A DNA stretch of 54,125 nucleotides from Thermoplasmata archaeon (GTDB lineage Archaea > Thermoplasmatota > E2 > UBA202 > JdFR-43). Below, in pieces: positions 1 to 8,012 of this stretch (position 1 is the stretch's first letter; each line of letters begins with the position of its first letter). The position numbers and the translations under genes were made by a program. The DNA is taken from the NCBI GenBank assembly GCA_021162065.1, contig JAGGZK010000053.1, positions 1 through 54,125 of the forward strand. The letters are read 5' to 3'. Below the pieces are notes generated by a model. The model was given only the letters and a program-made list of their open reading frames with translations, searched no databases and had not been told where the DNA came from.

Positions 1-1
1 G

Positions 2-1471
2 GTAATAATAAAGAATTTTCAGAATGTATATGCTGATATGGTTAACGAGATGAAAAATTTAGAGAATTATGACACAACAGATAAAACATATTATGTCGCA
101 TTTTATCATAATGCTGGTAGAACTTCGGGAAATTCTTTTGTTGGTATTGATAATACGGGAAGTTACACAATGAAAAGTAATGTTACATTTTGGTTTGAAA
201 TAAGAGAAACTGACAACACAAATGGAGATTATACAAACTATAATCTTTCCACATTCAATGATGTCTATAATTTTAAGTTTAAGATTGCATATAACAGTAG
301 CAATAATTTTACAAGGTTTTTAAATCAATGTTGGATATTTGCAGGTAAAGGAATGGGAAGCGATAGAGATTATAATATTAATTATTTTACTGCATTTTCA
401 TCTAAAAATTCTTTCTTTTCGGCAGTTAAAATATATCAAACAGGTTCTTATGCTTCAGGTAAACCTTATTGTATAGCGTATGTTAATAATGGTTCTGTTA
501 CTTCATCAGCATATTGGAATAGAAGCGGTATTTTGTCTTGGAGAACGAGAATGCTGGATGTTTACAATACTATTAAAGACAATATGATAGCGGATGCTAA
601 TGCTTATTGGAATTATCTCCATTCATTAGGATATTATAACCTTTCAGATTTGCCAGAGGATTATATTCATGTTTTCCCTGATGTTTTTCTCCCAAATATG
701 GATTTACTCGGTAATTTATCAATGGAGAATTTTACAGCATTGTATAATGCAATTATGGCACAATTGGCACAACAGTTGGCAGATGAAAATATAACTAATA
801 TAACATGGGATAACTTTAAGATTGGTGATTATGTCGGGAAAACTGCAAATATAACATTAAAAAGGGTTACTAACACCACAAGCGGAGATGGTGAGGTTAT
901 AATTGATAAACATTATTGCTATGTTATACCTCTGGAAAGTGATTTAACAATATATACGAATAAAACTTATGCAATAACCCATAACACAAATAAACCGGCG
1001 TGGGCAGACAATCTCATTAACCAAAATGTTATGGTTATGGATTTAACCACGTATAGAACATATTACATTATAACCAACGAAACAACATATTACAATTTAA
1101 CCACGTATGATTTGAAAGAGGATAACAATTCAGTAAACTCATTAGATTATGATGTTGTTGACCCTAACGATTTTACAAATGCAATTTGGGGATTTAGATT
1201 TGTGACACCTAACCCGGAGGATTATATAATGCCAGTTCCACAGGATGAGCAAGATTTTTGGGATTTATTGAATGACTATAAAGGCATTATTACTGTTGGT
1301 TGCATTGTTTTGGGTGTAATCTTAACAGCAGGCACCAGGAAGGGAACGGGAGGGCACACCATTGGCATATTGCTTCTGGTTGCCGGGTTGGGAATGGCTG
1401 CATACTGGTACATCCTCCCGGCGGTGAACGAGATAACCTCCTTCTTTGACAAACTCACGTTCTGGGATTAG
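2..1471 (+). CDS. Large surface/spike-like protein, 5' truncated by window edge, C-terminal double-TM anchor
   Basis: Frame is open upstream of the listed ATG at 38 (VIIKNFQNVYAD-M...). Asn/Tyr/Thr-rich ectodomain with many NxS/T sequons; C-term hydrophobic GIITVGCIVLGVILTAG-TRKGTGG-HTIGILLLVAGLGMAAYWYILPAVNEI. Confidence 0.8.
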   Translation, partial: VIIKNFQNVYADMVNEMKNLENYDTTDKTYYVAFYHNAGRTSGNSFVGIDNTGSYTMKSNVTFWFEIRETDNTNGDYTNYNLSTFNDVYNFKFKIAYNSSNNFTRFLNQCWIFAGKGMGSDRDYNINYFTAFSSKNSFFSAVKIYQTGSYASGKPYCIAYVNNGSVTSSAYWNRSGILSWRTRMLDVYNTIKDNMIADANAYWNYLHSLGYYNLSDLPEDYIHVFPDVFLPNMDLLGNLSMENFTALYNAIMAQLAQQLADENITNITWDNFKIGDYVGKTANITLKRVTNTTSGDGEVIIDKHYCYVIPLESDLTIYTNKTYAITHNTNKPAWADNLINQNVMVMDLTTYRTYYIITNETTYYNLTTYDLKEDNNSVNSLDYDVVDPNDFTNAIWGFRFVTPNPEDYIMPVPQDEQDFWDLLNDYKGIITVGCIVLGVILTAGTRKGTGGHTIGILLLVAGLGMAAYWYILPAVNEITSFFDKLTFWD

Positions 1472-1485
1472 GGTAAGGTGATGAT

Positions 1486-2067
1486 ATGGAATGGAAAATA
1501 GGGAAAAGGGGAATGGGATGGAAGGGAGGCATGATGATTATCCCCCTAATCGTCATGCTGATGATTGGGAACGTGGGGGCAACGACGGTAAACGTGAGCA
1601 TAGCGGGGCTTGGGGACGATCTGGTTCTCGGAAAGGACTATGCGGTGTTCAACATCACGGTGGCAAATGCCACCAGCGTAAGCAAGGTGCAGATATGGGG
1701 AGGCAGCAATGCAAGCAACCTGAGCAAACTGAAGGAATGGACGACATCCGCAGCCTACTACACATATAACTGGACAAATCTGAGCGATGGGGTGAAGTAT
1801 TACTACAAGGTGGCTGTCTTGGACAACGGCACATGGGTGAACAAGACGGGCAATTTCACCGTGCAAACATCCAGCATAATGGTGTATCTGACAGGTGAGG
1901 AGGCATATAAAACGTGGATCACAGGAGGCATGCTTCTGCTGGGATTGGCATTACAGGGAAGTAAACAATACAGAAAATTCGGGGTTATACTCCTCATAAT
2001 CGGCGTAATAGTGGGAATATACTGGTTCAATCCTCTCAACATAATGGGCTATTTCGGAGGTGGTTAA
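1486..2067 (+). CDS. Secreted/membrane protein: signal peptide, one FN3/Ig-like domain, C-terminal double TM
   Basis: N-term MMIIPLIVMLMIGNVGA; beta-rich domain (YNWTNLSDGVKYYYKVAVLDNGTW..FTV); C-term TM hairpin ending in ILLIIGVIVGIYWFNP. Confidence 0.8.
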   Translation: MEWKIGKRGMGWKGGMMIIPLIVMLMIGNVGATTVNVSIAGLGDDLVLGKDYAVFNITVANATSVSKVQIWGGSNASNLSKLKEWTTSAAYYTYNWTNLSDGVKYYYKVAVLDNGTWVNKTGNFTVQTSSIMVYLTGEEAYKTWITGGMLLLGLALQGSKQYRKFGVILLIIGVIVGIYWFNPLNIMGYFGGG

Positions 2068-2593
2068 AATGAACGACTTCATAACGTTGCTGATATACTC
2101 CCTCCTGGGAATTGCATACTACTTCGCTGGCTTGAGAATCTTCAACACAGGGAGGAAAAACATAGTCAACCTTGATGCTGGCAAACTCCAGATATATGCC
2201 ATCCTGACAGCCATAATCGGGCTTGGCTTGACATACTGGCTGTTCAACACAGCAATAGAGAACATCGTTGGCATTCTCTCATTCATCCCCGTATTTCCAT
2301 TGATGGCAAGGGGAGGATTCATGGACGTCCTGGACGGCAGGGGGCAGGCAGCCAAGAAGTTTGACAAGATTCTCATCATAGCCATAGGCGTTGTTTTTGG
2401 CTTCTGGCTCCTGACTTTCCTCAGCAGTTATTCGCAGATAACCAGCATAAGCACATACCTGCCGGCGGGCATAGTGGCGTTGCTGGGCTTCTGGATGATA
2501 GGAAACAAGGACGACAATCTGACGAGATGGGGCTATGGACTGCTGGCGACGGCGTTGCTCATCGTTGTAATGCAGATGGGTTTGTTCGCATGA
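2060..2593 (+). CDS. Multi-pass membrane protein
   Basis: Several hydrophobic segments; overlaps the upstream ORF by 8 nt. Confidence 0.75.
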   Translation: MVKMNDFITLLIYSLLGIAYYFAGLRIFNTGRKNIVNLDAGKLQIYAILTAIIGLGLTYWLFNTAIENIVGILSFIPVFPLMARGGFMDVLDGRGQAAKKFDKILIIAIGVVFGFWLLTFLSSYSQITSISTYLPAGIVALLGFWMIGNKDDNLTRWGYGLLATALLIVVMQMGLFA

Positions 2594-2599
2594 GGAAGC

Positions 2600-3067
2600 A
2601 TGAGAGCCAGGAAATACATCCCTCTTTCCCTTCTATTCATTTTTCTGTTCGCCTGCCTGAATGTTAATGCACAGGATAGCCGGGAGGGTTTTGTCTGGAT
2701 CATAAGCGACAACAAACTCGTGAAGCAGAGCGAAAACATCGTCCTGGACAACGAGTTCTACATATTCCATTCCTACGATTACATCAGCGTGAAGTATTAC
2801 AGGGGCAATGAAACGTTTTTCCAGAGAGATAAGCAGGTTGGTAAACTTCTTTCTCTCACTCTCCATGATGGGGCAATATTGGAAATAAAGCATAACAACA
2901 GCGTGATCCTGAAGACAATAACCCACAAGAAAACCATCTCAAACACCCTGAAATACGGCTTGGGCGTGGAGTTCCAGCGTTCCATCATTTCCATAATAAT
3001 GGCTTTCGTGGTTGCCATCTCCGTGAACATCGCATATTATTACAACCTTGAGAGGAGGATATTATGA
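2600..3067 (+). CDS. Membrane protein with N-terminal signal and C-terminal TM
   Basis: LLFIFLFACLNVNAQ signal; C-term IISIIMAFVVAISVNIAYYY; 4-nt overlap with next ORF. Confidence 0.7.
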   Translation: MRARKYIPLSLLFIFLFACLNVNAQDSREGFVWIISDNKLVKQSENIVLDNEFYIFHSYDYISVKYYRGNETFFQRDKQVGKLLSLTLHDGAILEIKHNNSVILKTITHKKTISNTLKYGLGVEFQRSIISIIMAFVVAISVNIAYYYNLERRIL

Positions 3068-3429
3068 TTAAAGAAATGCTAACCACAAACTGGTTCTGGG
3101 CGTTGTGGGGGACAATGGGGGCTTATGCCATGATAAAAATACATAAGAGGGGCATTCCGTTTTTCGGCGATTTCGCCACGTTCTGGTTCGGAATAACCGC
3201 CTTTCTCGTGGGTTTTACCGTTCAATTCTCATTCTTTGGCTTATTGCTGGATTCGTCGGGAAATCTGGACATAAAGCAGATTCTTTACCTCGGCTTCCTC
3301 ATAATCGCATTCATCGGAACCCTCAAATTTGTTATGAATCAGAAATGGCTCAAGCCGTTCGCCTTCATCATCGAGATGTTCATCCTGGGTATGCTGGCTA
3401 ACTCTATATGGGATATGGTGGTGACATGA
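3064..3429 (+). CDS. Small multi-pass membrane protein
   Basis: ORF with about 4 hydrophobic segments in a collinear overlapping gene string. Confidence 0.7.
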   Translation: MIKEMLTTNWFWALWGTMGAYAMIKIHKRGIPFFGDFATFWFGITAFLVGFTVQFSFFGLLLDSSGNLDIKQILYLGFLIIAFIGTLKFVMNQKWLKPFAFIIEMFILGMLANSIWDMVVT

Positions 3430-4070
3430 AGGTTCTGGAATTTGGCAGGGAGTCTGTAAACTACGCCAGGGCAAAGTTTGACGAGTTAAAGAGAGGCTTC
3501 ACCCTCACCGCAGCCGCCGGCTTGTCCATCGTTCTTTTCATGTTCGCCCCGGATAAGTTCTATTTCATCGTCTTTGCTGCATTCTTCACCGCAACCATAT
3601 ACCATGCCATGCAGAGAATAGCAAACCTCAAGCACATCCTGACAATCGACTTCAGAAAAAACAGATTGGGGCTTTACCAGATGAGCCAGAAAAGGTTTAA
3701 CGAGTATGAGATCATAGACGAGGCGGGACTGCCGGCGACCATAAATTACAGGTTGATGGGAAAGAAGGCGGAGATCATAATCGCCGATGGGATAAAAGGG
3801 AAAAGAATCATTGTGAATCCCATTACTTCAAACATAGAGTTTGTGAGGAATTACAAGAAGGTTGCCATGGATCTGAAGGAGAAAATGAACCAGACGCTCA
3901 ACGAGATGATAGACCTCAAGGCGAAGTTGAGATATGAGACGTTGCTGAAGAGCGTTGAGTTGCTGGAAAGGGTGAGCGTTGTCGATAAGATGAACATCCC
4001 TCTGGAAAAATCGAATGGAAACGGAACGGTGGAGAAGGTAATGGAGGAGTTGGGGATAAACAATGAATGA
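3408..4070 (+). CDS. Membrane protein with N-proximal TM pair and cytoplasmic domain
   Basis: GFTLTAAAGLSIVLFMFAPDKFYFIVFAAFFTATIYHAM followed by a charged domain; collinear overlap with neighbours. Confidence 0.7.
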   Translation: MGYGGDMKVLEFGRESVNYARAKFDELKRGFTLTAAAGLSIVLFMFAPDKFYFIVFAAFFTATIYHAMQRIANLKHILTIDFRKNRLGLYQMSQKRFNEYEIIDEAGLPATINYRLMGKKAEIIIADGIKGKRIIVNPITSNIEFVRNYKKVAMDLKEKMNQTLNEMIDLKAKLRYETLLKSVELLERVSVVDKMNIPLEKSNGNGTVEKVMEELGINNE

Positions 4071-4395
4071 GATGGAGAAGAAAGGAAGGTTTAACTACAT
4101 TCCCCGGGACTTCAGCGAGGTAAAGCAGTTCATAGACAGTGTTAATGAGAAGTATGGCATAGAGGTGTCCATCGTTGAGGACATAGAGGTTTACATCATC
4201 CTGAATGAGATGAGGAAGATAGCGGAGGAACACGGCTATGAGAATGCAATGAGGGAGATCGACGACCTCATCAAACAGAATTTCGCAAAGGATCTCACAA
4301 AGCAGAGGTTCATCATGCTGAGCAGGAAAATGCATGAGAGCATACTGAAGGGGAAAAACAGCATTGTGGATGTCCTGGAAAATGTTGAGATATGA
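4063..4395 (+). CDS. Small charged helical protein, unknown
   Basis: Collinear ORF overlapping both neighbours; no recognised domain. Confidence 0.6.
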   Translation: MNEMEKKGRFNYIPRDFSEVKQFIDSVNEKYGIEVSIVEDIEVYIILNEMRKIAEEHGYENAMREIDDLIKQNFAKDLTKQRFIMLSRKMHESILKGKNSIVDVLENVEI

Positions 4396-5131
4396 CGTTG
4401 TGGGGCTTGTGGATCCAAAACTGCATAAATTTTGTAAGTATGTGAACATGGTTAGGAGCCAGGATGAAGACTTCATCATGCTCATAACGGGGCAGACAAG
4501 GAGCGGGAAATCCACCTTGGCAATTGAAATGGCAATGCTCATGGATTCTGAATTTGAAATGGAGAGGCAAATTCTTTTTGACATAAAGGATTTGAAGAAA
4601 AGAATCTATGAGGAGAGAGGGAGAGTTTATCTCCTTGATGAGGCAATTTTTGATGCTTTCAACAGGGACTCAATGAGCATGATGAACAAATTTCTCATAA
4701 AGGTATTTACGGTGTGTGCGGAAAGAAATCATGTTATTCTAATGCTCATACCCAAGGTGAAATGGCTCGATAAACCCGTTAAAGAACGCATATCATTCAT
4801 GTTTTACACGATGAAGTATTACACCCCGGAAGGCGTTAAACGTGGCTCATATCGTGCCTATGACTGGACGGATTTTAACCCATTTGAGGACAGCGAATAT
4901 CCCACGTATGCATGGACGGGCAAATTTACACGTTTACCCCCACCTTTCTATGCAAAATACAGCGAGTTGAAAGTGCAGAATGTGAGGAAACGCCTGGAGA
5001 TAGATGAAAATAACCCATTACAATTCATGAGCAAGACGGCGATAGCCAGGGCAATCCTGAACGATCCACGCTTCAATGTGAGCAAGAAAGATCTCTATCC
5101 GATTTTTGGGAACGTGGTGTATAGGTTATAA
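4382..5131 (+). CDS. P-loop NTPase (Zot/packaging/VP8-type candidate)
   Basis: Walker A GQTRSGKST, Walker B-like RVYLLDEA; the ORF track starts at 4364, the internal ATG at 4382 is equally possible. Confidence 0.75.
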   Translation: MLRYDVVGLVDPKLHKFCKYVNMVRSQDEDFIMLITGQTRSGKSTLAIEMAMLMDSEFEMERQILFDIKDLKKRIYEERGRVYLLDEAIFDAFNRDSMSMMNKFLIKVFTVCAERNHVILMLIPKVKWLDKPVKERISFMFYTMKYYTPEGVKRGSYRAYDWTDFNPFEDSEYPTYAWTGKFTRLPPPFYAKYSELKVQNVRKRLEIDENNPLQFMSKTAIARAILNDPRFNVSKKDLYPIFGNVVYRL

Positions 5132-5140
5132 AGGATCCTT

Positions 5141-5467
5141 CTAACCCAATTTTTTAGTGAACCATTCTTCCACAGCCTTTGAGAACATCTCTGACCATGT
5201 GTTAAATTTGGTATGTTGTTTCACATATTCATTAAACTCTTTGGTTTCAAATATCTCTTGTGGGGTTTTGTCCACATCCTCACTAAATAATTCACTGTTA
5301 TTTAAAAAATCATCAATAGCGTTTGAATCTGTGTATCTTTGCATAAAAGAGGGACTAAATAACTCACTTAAAGAAACTTTAATTTCTTTGAATTTTTGTA
5401 TTTCTTTTTGGGTAGCCCCTAATATTCTTAACACTTCATCAAGACCTTCTATCTTTATGTCAAACAT
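5141..5467 (-). CDS. Small conserved mobile-element protein family (SLSELFSPSFMQRYT...TKFNTWSEMF...EEWFTKKLG type)
   Basis: Motif order is reminiscent of a short hypothetical-protein family I associate with bacterial phages/ICEs; recollection only. Confidence 0.6.
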   Translation of the reverse strand: MFDIKIEGLDEVLRILGATQKEIQKFKEIKVSLSELFSPSFMQRYTDSNAIDDFLNNSELFSEDVDKTPQEIFETKEFNEYVKQHTKFNTWSEMFSKAVEEWFTKKLG

Positions 5468-5508
5468 ATAAAAGAAGCGTTATAGGTGTATTTAATCGTT
5501 GGCGTGGC

Positions 5509-5606
5509 TTTTTCACATTCCGCTGCAATCTCACTCCTTGCCCTTGTATAATAATATAATATCAGGGGCGTGTGAATTGTGAAAAATAGGGAGTGTTTTT
5601 TTCACA
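5509..5606. promoter_or_regulatory. Divergent intergenic region with three TTTTTCACA motifs in alternating orientation
   Basis: TTTTTCACA at 5509-5517 (+), TGTGAAAAA at 5578-5586 (i.e. -), TTTTTCACA at 5598-5606 (+), around an AT-rich tataataatataatat segment. Confidence 0.5.
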
Positions 5607-5672
5607 CCGCAAATTTTATGAATCCATGCAACCCCCCTCCATGCTTTTCAATCCCCAAATTATTTCCCCATC

Positions 5673-5864
5673 ATGGAAAGGAAGGTTTACATTCGCCCGG
5701 AGGATTCGCTGGAGTTTGTGTATGAAATCCTGGATAAATACAAGAATGAAGACACTCCAGATAAGGCAATAGAGAAACTAAAGAAGGACATGAGAAAGAT
5801 GATCCGCTATTTCAAGGATGAAAAATTTGAGAAGTTGCAGAGGGAGTTTGGGGTGGATCCGTAA
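5673..5864 (+). CDS. Small helical charged protein, unknown
   Basis: 63-aa ORF; stop abuts the convergent protease ORF. Confidence 0.5.
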   Translation: MERKVYIRPEDSLEFVYEILDKYKNEDTPDKAIEKLKKDMRKMIRYFKDEKFEKLQREFGVDP

Positions 5865-6332
5865 TTATTCCTCTTTCTCAAGCCATGCTATTTGCTTGGA
5901 AGGATGAAAATAAAGAGAGAGGTTGTGAAGTATTAAAAAATCTACTCCAATAATGCTTGGGAGAGAATATGACATGCCCCATCCTTCCTTATTGTCAGTA
6001 TATGGCAAATATACATACAATTTTTGTGGCTTTAAGTGGACTATTTCATTATCTTCCGTTCTGAACCTAATATCAAACTTCTCTTTTATAGGATATCCTT
6101 TATGTTTAGCCCCACCTATCATAATTTCCTCAAAGTCATTTCTATCAATTATGCTCTCAACATTAATATTCCTCTTCAAAAGTTGAGATAATGAAATAGA
6201 TGTATGACCACTCCCTGTATCTACAAAGGCATTAACAAATAATCTCGTATGTCGCCGAGGGAACTCACAAATAAATGTAACAAAAGGTTTTAGTCCACCA
6301 CTAAATTCTTCAACCTTTAATGTGATCTTCAT
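5865..6332 (-). CDS. Retropepsin-like (clan AA) single-domain aspartic protease
   Basis: Catalytic-type motif NAFVDTGSGHTSIS and C-proximal SIIGVDFLILHNLSLYF hydrophobic-hydrophobic-G motif, as in retropepsin-like proteases. Confidence 0.8.
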   Translation of the reverse strand: MKITLKVEEFSGGLKPFVTFICEFPRRHTRLFVNAFVDTGSGHTSISLSQLLKRNINVESIIDRNDFEEIMIGGAKHKGYPIKEKFDIRFRTEDNEIVHLKPQKLYVYLPYTDNKEGWGMSYSLPSIIGVDFLILHNLSLYFHPSKQIAWLEKEE

Positions 6333-6339
6333 GGGACAA

Positions 6340-6585
6340 TCATAAAATTAAAATTAGATTTTTTGGGGGAATGTATTCTATTATCGTTCTACTTAATTCA
6401 TCATCACTCAATTTATCTTTCAAACTATTGACTAAGTGTTCTGCATTTTCATCCACACCAACTATTTTCTTATTTATGATTGCGACAAACTTTCCAGCGT
6501 ATTTTTCTTGTAACTCCTTAAAATGTTTTGCCATCCAATGACTATCTTCCTCGAATTCCTTCATAAATTTCAATTCTTCTTCCAT
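6340..6585 (-). CDS. DUF5678-like small protein (partner of the protease)
   Basis: HFKELQEKYAGKFVAIINKKIVGVDENAEHLVNSLKDK...YIPPKNLILIL resembles the DUF5678 pattern. ORF track starts at 6615; the ATG at 6585 preceded by GGAGG is the more likely start. 7-bp gap to the protease. Confidence 0.65.
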   Translation of the reverse strand: MEEELKFMKEFEEDSHWMAKHFKELQEKYAGKFVAIINKKIVGVDENAEHLVNSLKDKLSDDELSRTIIEYIPPKNLILIL

Positions 6586-6649
6586 TCCTTTTCCCTCCTT
6601 CATTCCTTCATTCATTCCTTTATTCTTTATTTCCTTCCGCCTATAATCA

Positions 6650-6671
6650 AAAAGTTATATTTATAACTTTT
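6650..6671 (-). promoter_or_regulatory. Palindrome overlapping putative TATA region of the DUF5678/protease operon
   Basis: AAAAGTTAT-attt-ATAACTTTT, 9-bp perfect arms, next to TTTATAAA-type A/T box upstream of the operon. Confidence 0.5.
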
Positions 6672-6768
6672 ATAAATTCTTTGTTTTATGTCTCTCCTCC
6701 ATTACCTCCTCAATCTTCACCAGATACTCCGCAACCTTTTTCCCCTTTTCAGTTAGCCAATACCACAT
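6670..6768 (-). pseudogene. Winged-helix C-terminal fragment / 32-aa mini-ORF (copy A)
   Basis: Translates MWYWLTEKGKKVAEYLVKIEEVMEERHKTKNL, similar to the C-terminus of the 9332-9697 wHTH ORF. Confidence 0.55.
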
Positions 6769-6773
6769 AGTAA

Positions 6774-7988
6774 TCAGAACCAATTATAGAACTCTTGATT
6801 ACTTGAAAAACTTTTGTATATTTGTTGATTGAACACGGCTTTAACGTTTACGGAGTCAAAATTATTTTCCTTTCTATATTCATCTATCGCACTAGATTCT
6901 ATTCTTGGTTGGGTATTTCTCCATCCTCCATTATATGGAAAATCCTTATTTTGCCAAGTTGGATCAAAGATACATAATTTATCATCTTCAACATTCACAA
7001 AAATACACATATGATAGGTTTTTTCCCCATTCTTAATTAATTCAACCTCTGCACAGTAAAGCCATTTTACATCTTCTTCAGCCAGACACAAACTTATGAA
7101 TAAAAGAGCATGGTCTTCACAATCCCCTTTTTTGTTTTCCAGAGTTTCACAAGGATATAACCAACATTCTCCCCATACTCCCCCTTTAGGTGCAGTAATA
7201 TCCATGTCATAGTTATATTCTATATTGTCATATACCCAATCATTTATTTTATCCATGTCATCCCAAGTTAAATCACCATTGCAGCTACTGCCTAAAATAG
7301 ATTTTACTTTATTTTTTACTTCCGGATCATCAGGTGTAATAAACTGCTGAGCATATTGGGGTAATATAGCTTTTCTTTTACTTATAGTTTCCATTATGGA
7401 GTTATATTCATCTTCCAAAGCACTATAATCTGCTTTTAATGATTTGTATTTGTTATTTAAAGTAGAATAGTCATTTTGGAGAGCACTATATTGGGATTGT
7501 AGGAGAGAATAATTATTTTGAAGTGTTTTGTAGTCACTCTGGAGCGAGTAGTATTTCGATTGTAATTTTTCATAATCATCCTGTAGAGACATATATTTTA
7601 GCTCCAAAGAACCATACTCACTTTGGAGTGATTTAAAATTGGTATATAACGAGTTATAATCCTCTTGTAGAGAGTTGTATTCTGTCTCAAGAGCGGTATA
7701 ATTGTTTTGTAATGTTTGATATTGTTGTTGGAAAAGATTATGTTGTTCTTGAAGATGATTATAATTTGCCTGAAGAAGAACATATTTTGATTGAAGGGAA
7801 TTATAACTTTTCTTTGTCGTGTTATATTCCTGCTGGAGGTTAATATATTCCTGTTGCATGCTGGCATAATCTTCTTTAACTTCACCATATTCCTGTTGTA
7901 AATCTGTAAATGTATAAAAGCCCGCTACGTTAAACACAACTGATATACTCAAGAAAAGCCCTAATACTGCAGCCCCTGCATTTGACAT
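6774..7988 (-). CDS. Membrane-anchored heptad-repeat coiled-coil protein with C-terminal transglutaminase-like (Cys-His-Asp) domain
   Basis: N-term TM; about 20 consecutive YxxLQxx heptads; C-term KGDCEDHALLFISL / TYHMCIFVNV / IFDPTWQ triad-like motifs. Confidence 0.8.
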   Translation of the reverse strand: MSNAGAAVLGLFLSISVVFNVAGFYTFTDLQQEYGEVKEDYASMQQEYINLQQEYNTTKKSYNSLQSKYVLLQANYNHLQEQHNLFQQQYQTLQNNYTALETEYNSLQEDYNSLYTNFKSLQSEYGSLELKYMSLQDDYEKLQSKYYSLQSDYKTLQNNYSLLQSQYSALQNDYSTLNNKYKSLKADYSALEDEYNSIMETISKRKAILPQYAQQFITPDDPEVKNKVKSILGSSCNGDLTWDDMDKINDWVYDNIEYNYDMDITAPKGGVWGECWLYPCETLENKKGDCEDHALLFISLCLAEEDVKWLYCAEVELIKNGEKTYHMCIFVNVEDDKLCIFDPTWQNKDFPYNGGWRNTQPRIESSAIDEYRKENNFDSVNVKAVFNQQIYKSFSSNQEFYNWF

Positions 7989-8012
7989 GAAGCGAGATAT
8001 AATGTAAAAAAT

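Noticed and set aside
3916-4584. 222-aa minus-strand ORF across the structural module
   Set aside because: Antisense to three collinear overlapping ORFs including the NTPase Walker A; no motifs.
7598-7888. 96-aa minus-strand ORF in another frame of the heptad-repeat region
   Set aside because: Out-of-frame reading of repetitive coiled-coil DNA (repeated IIxxIxKNNI strings).
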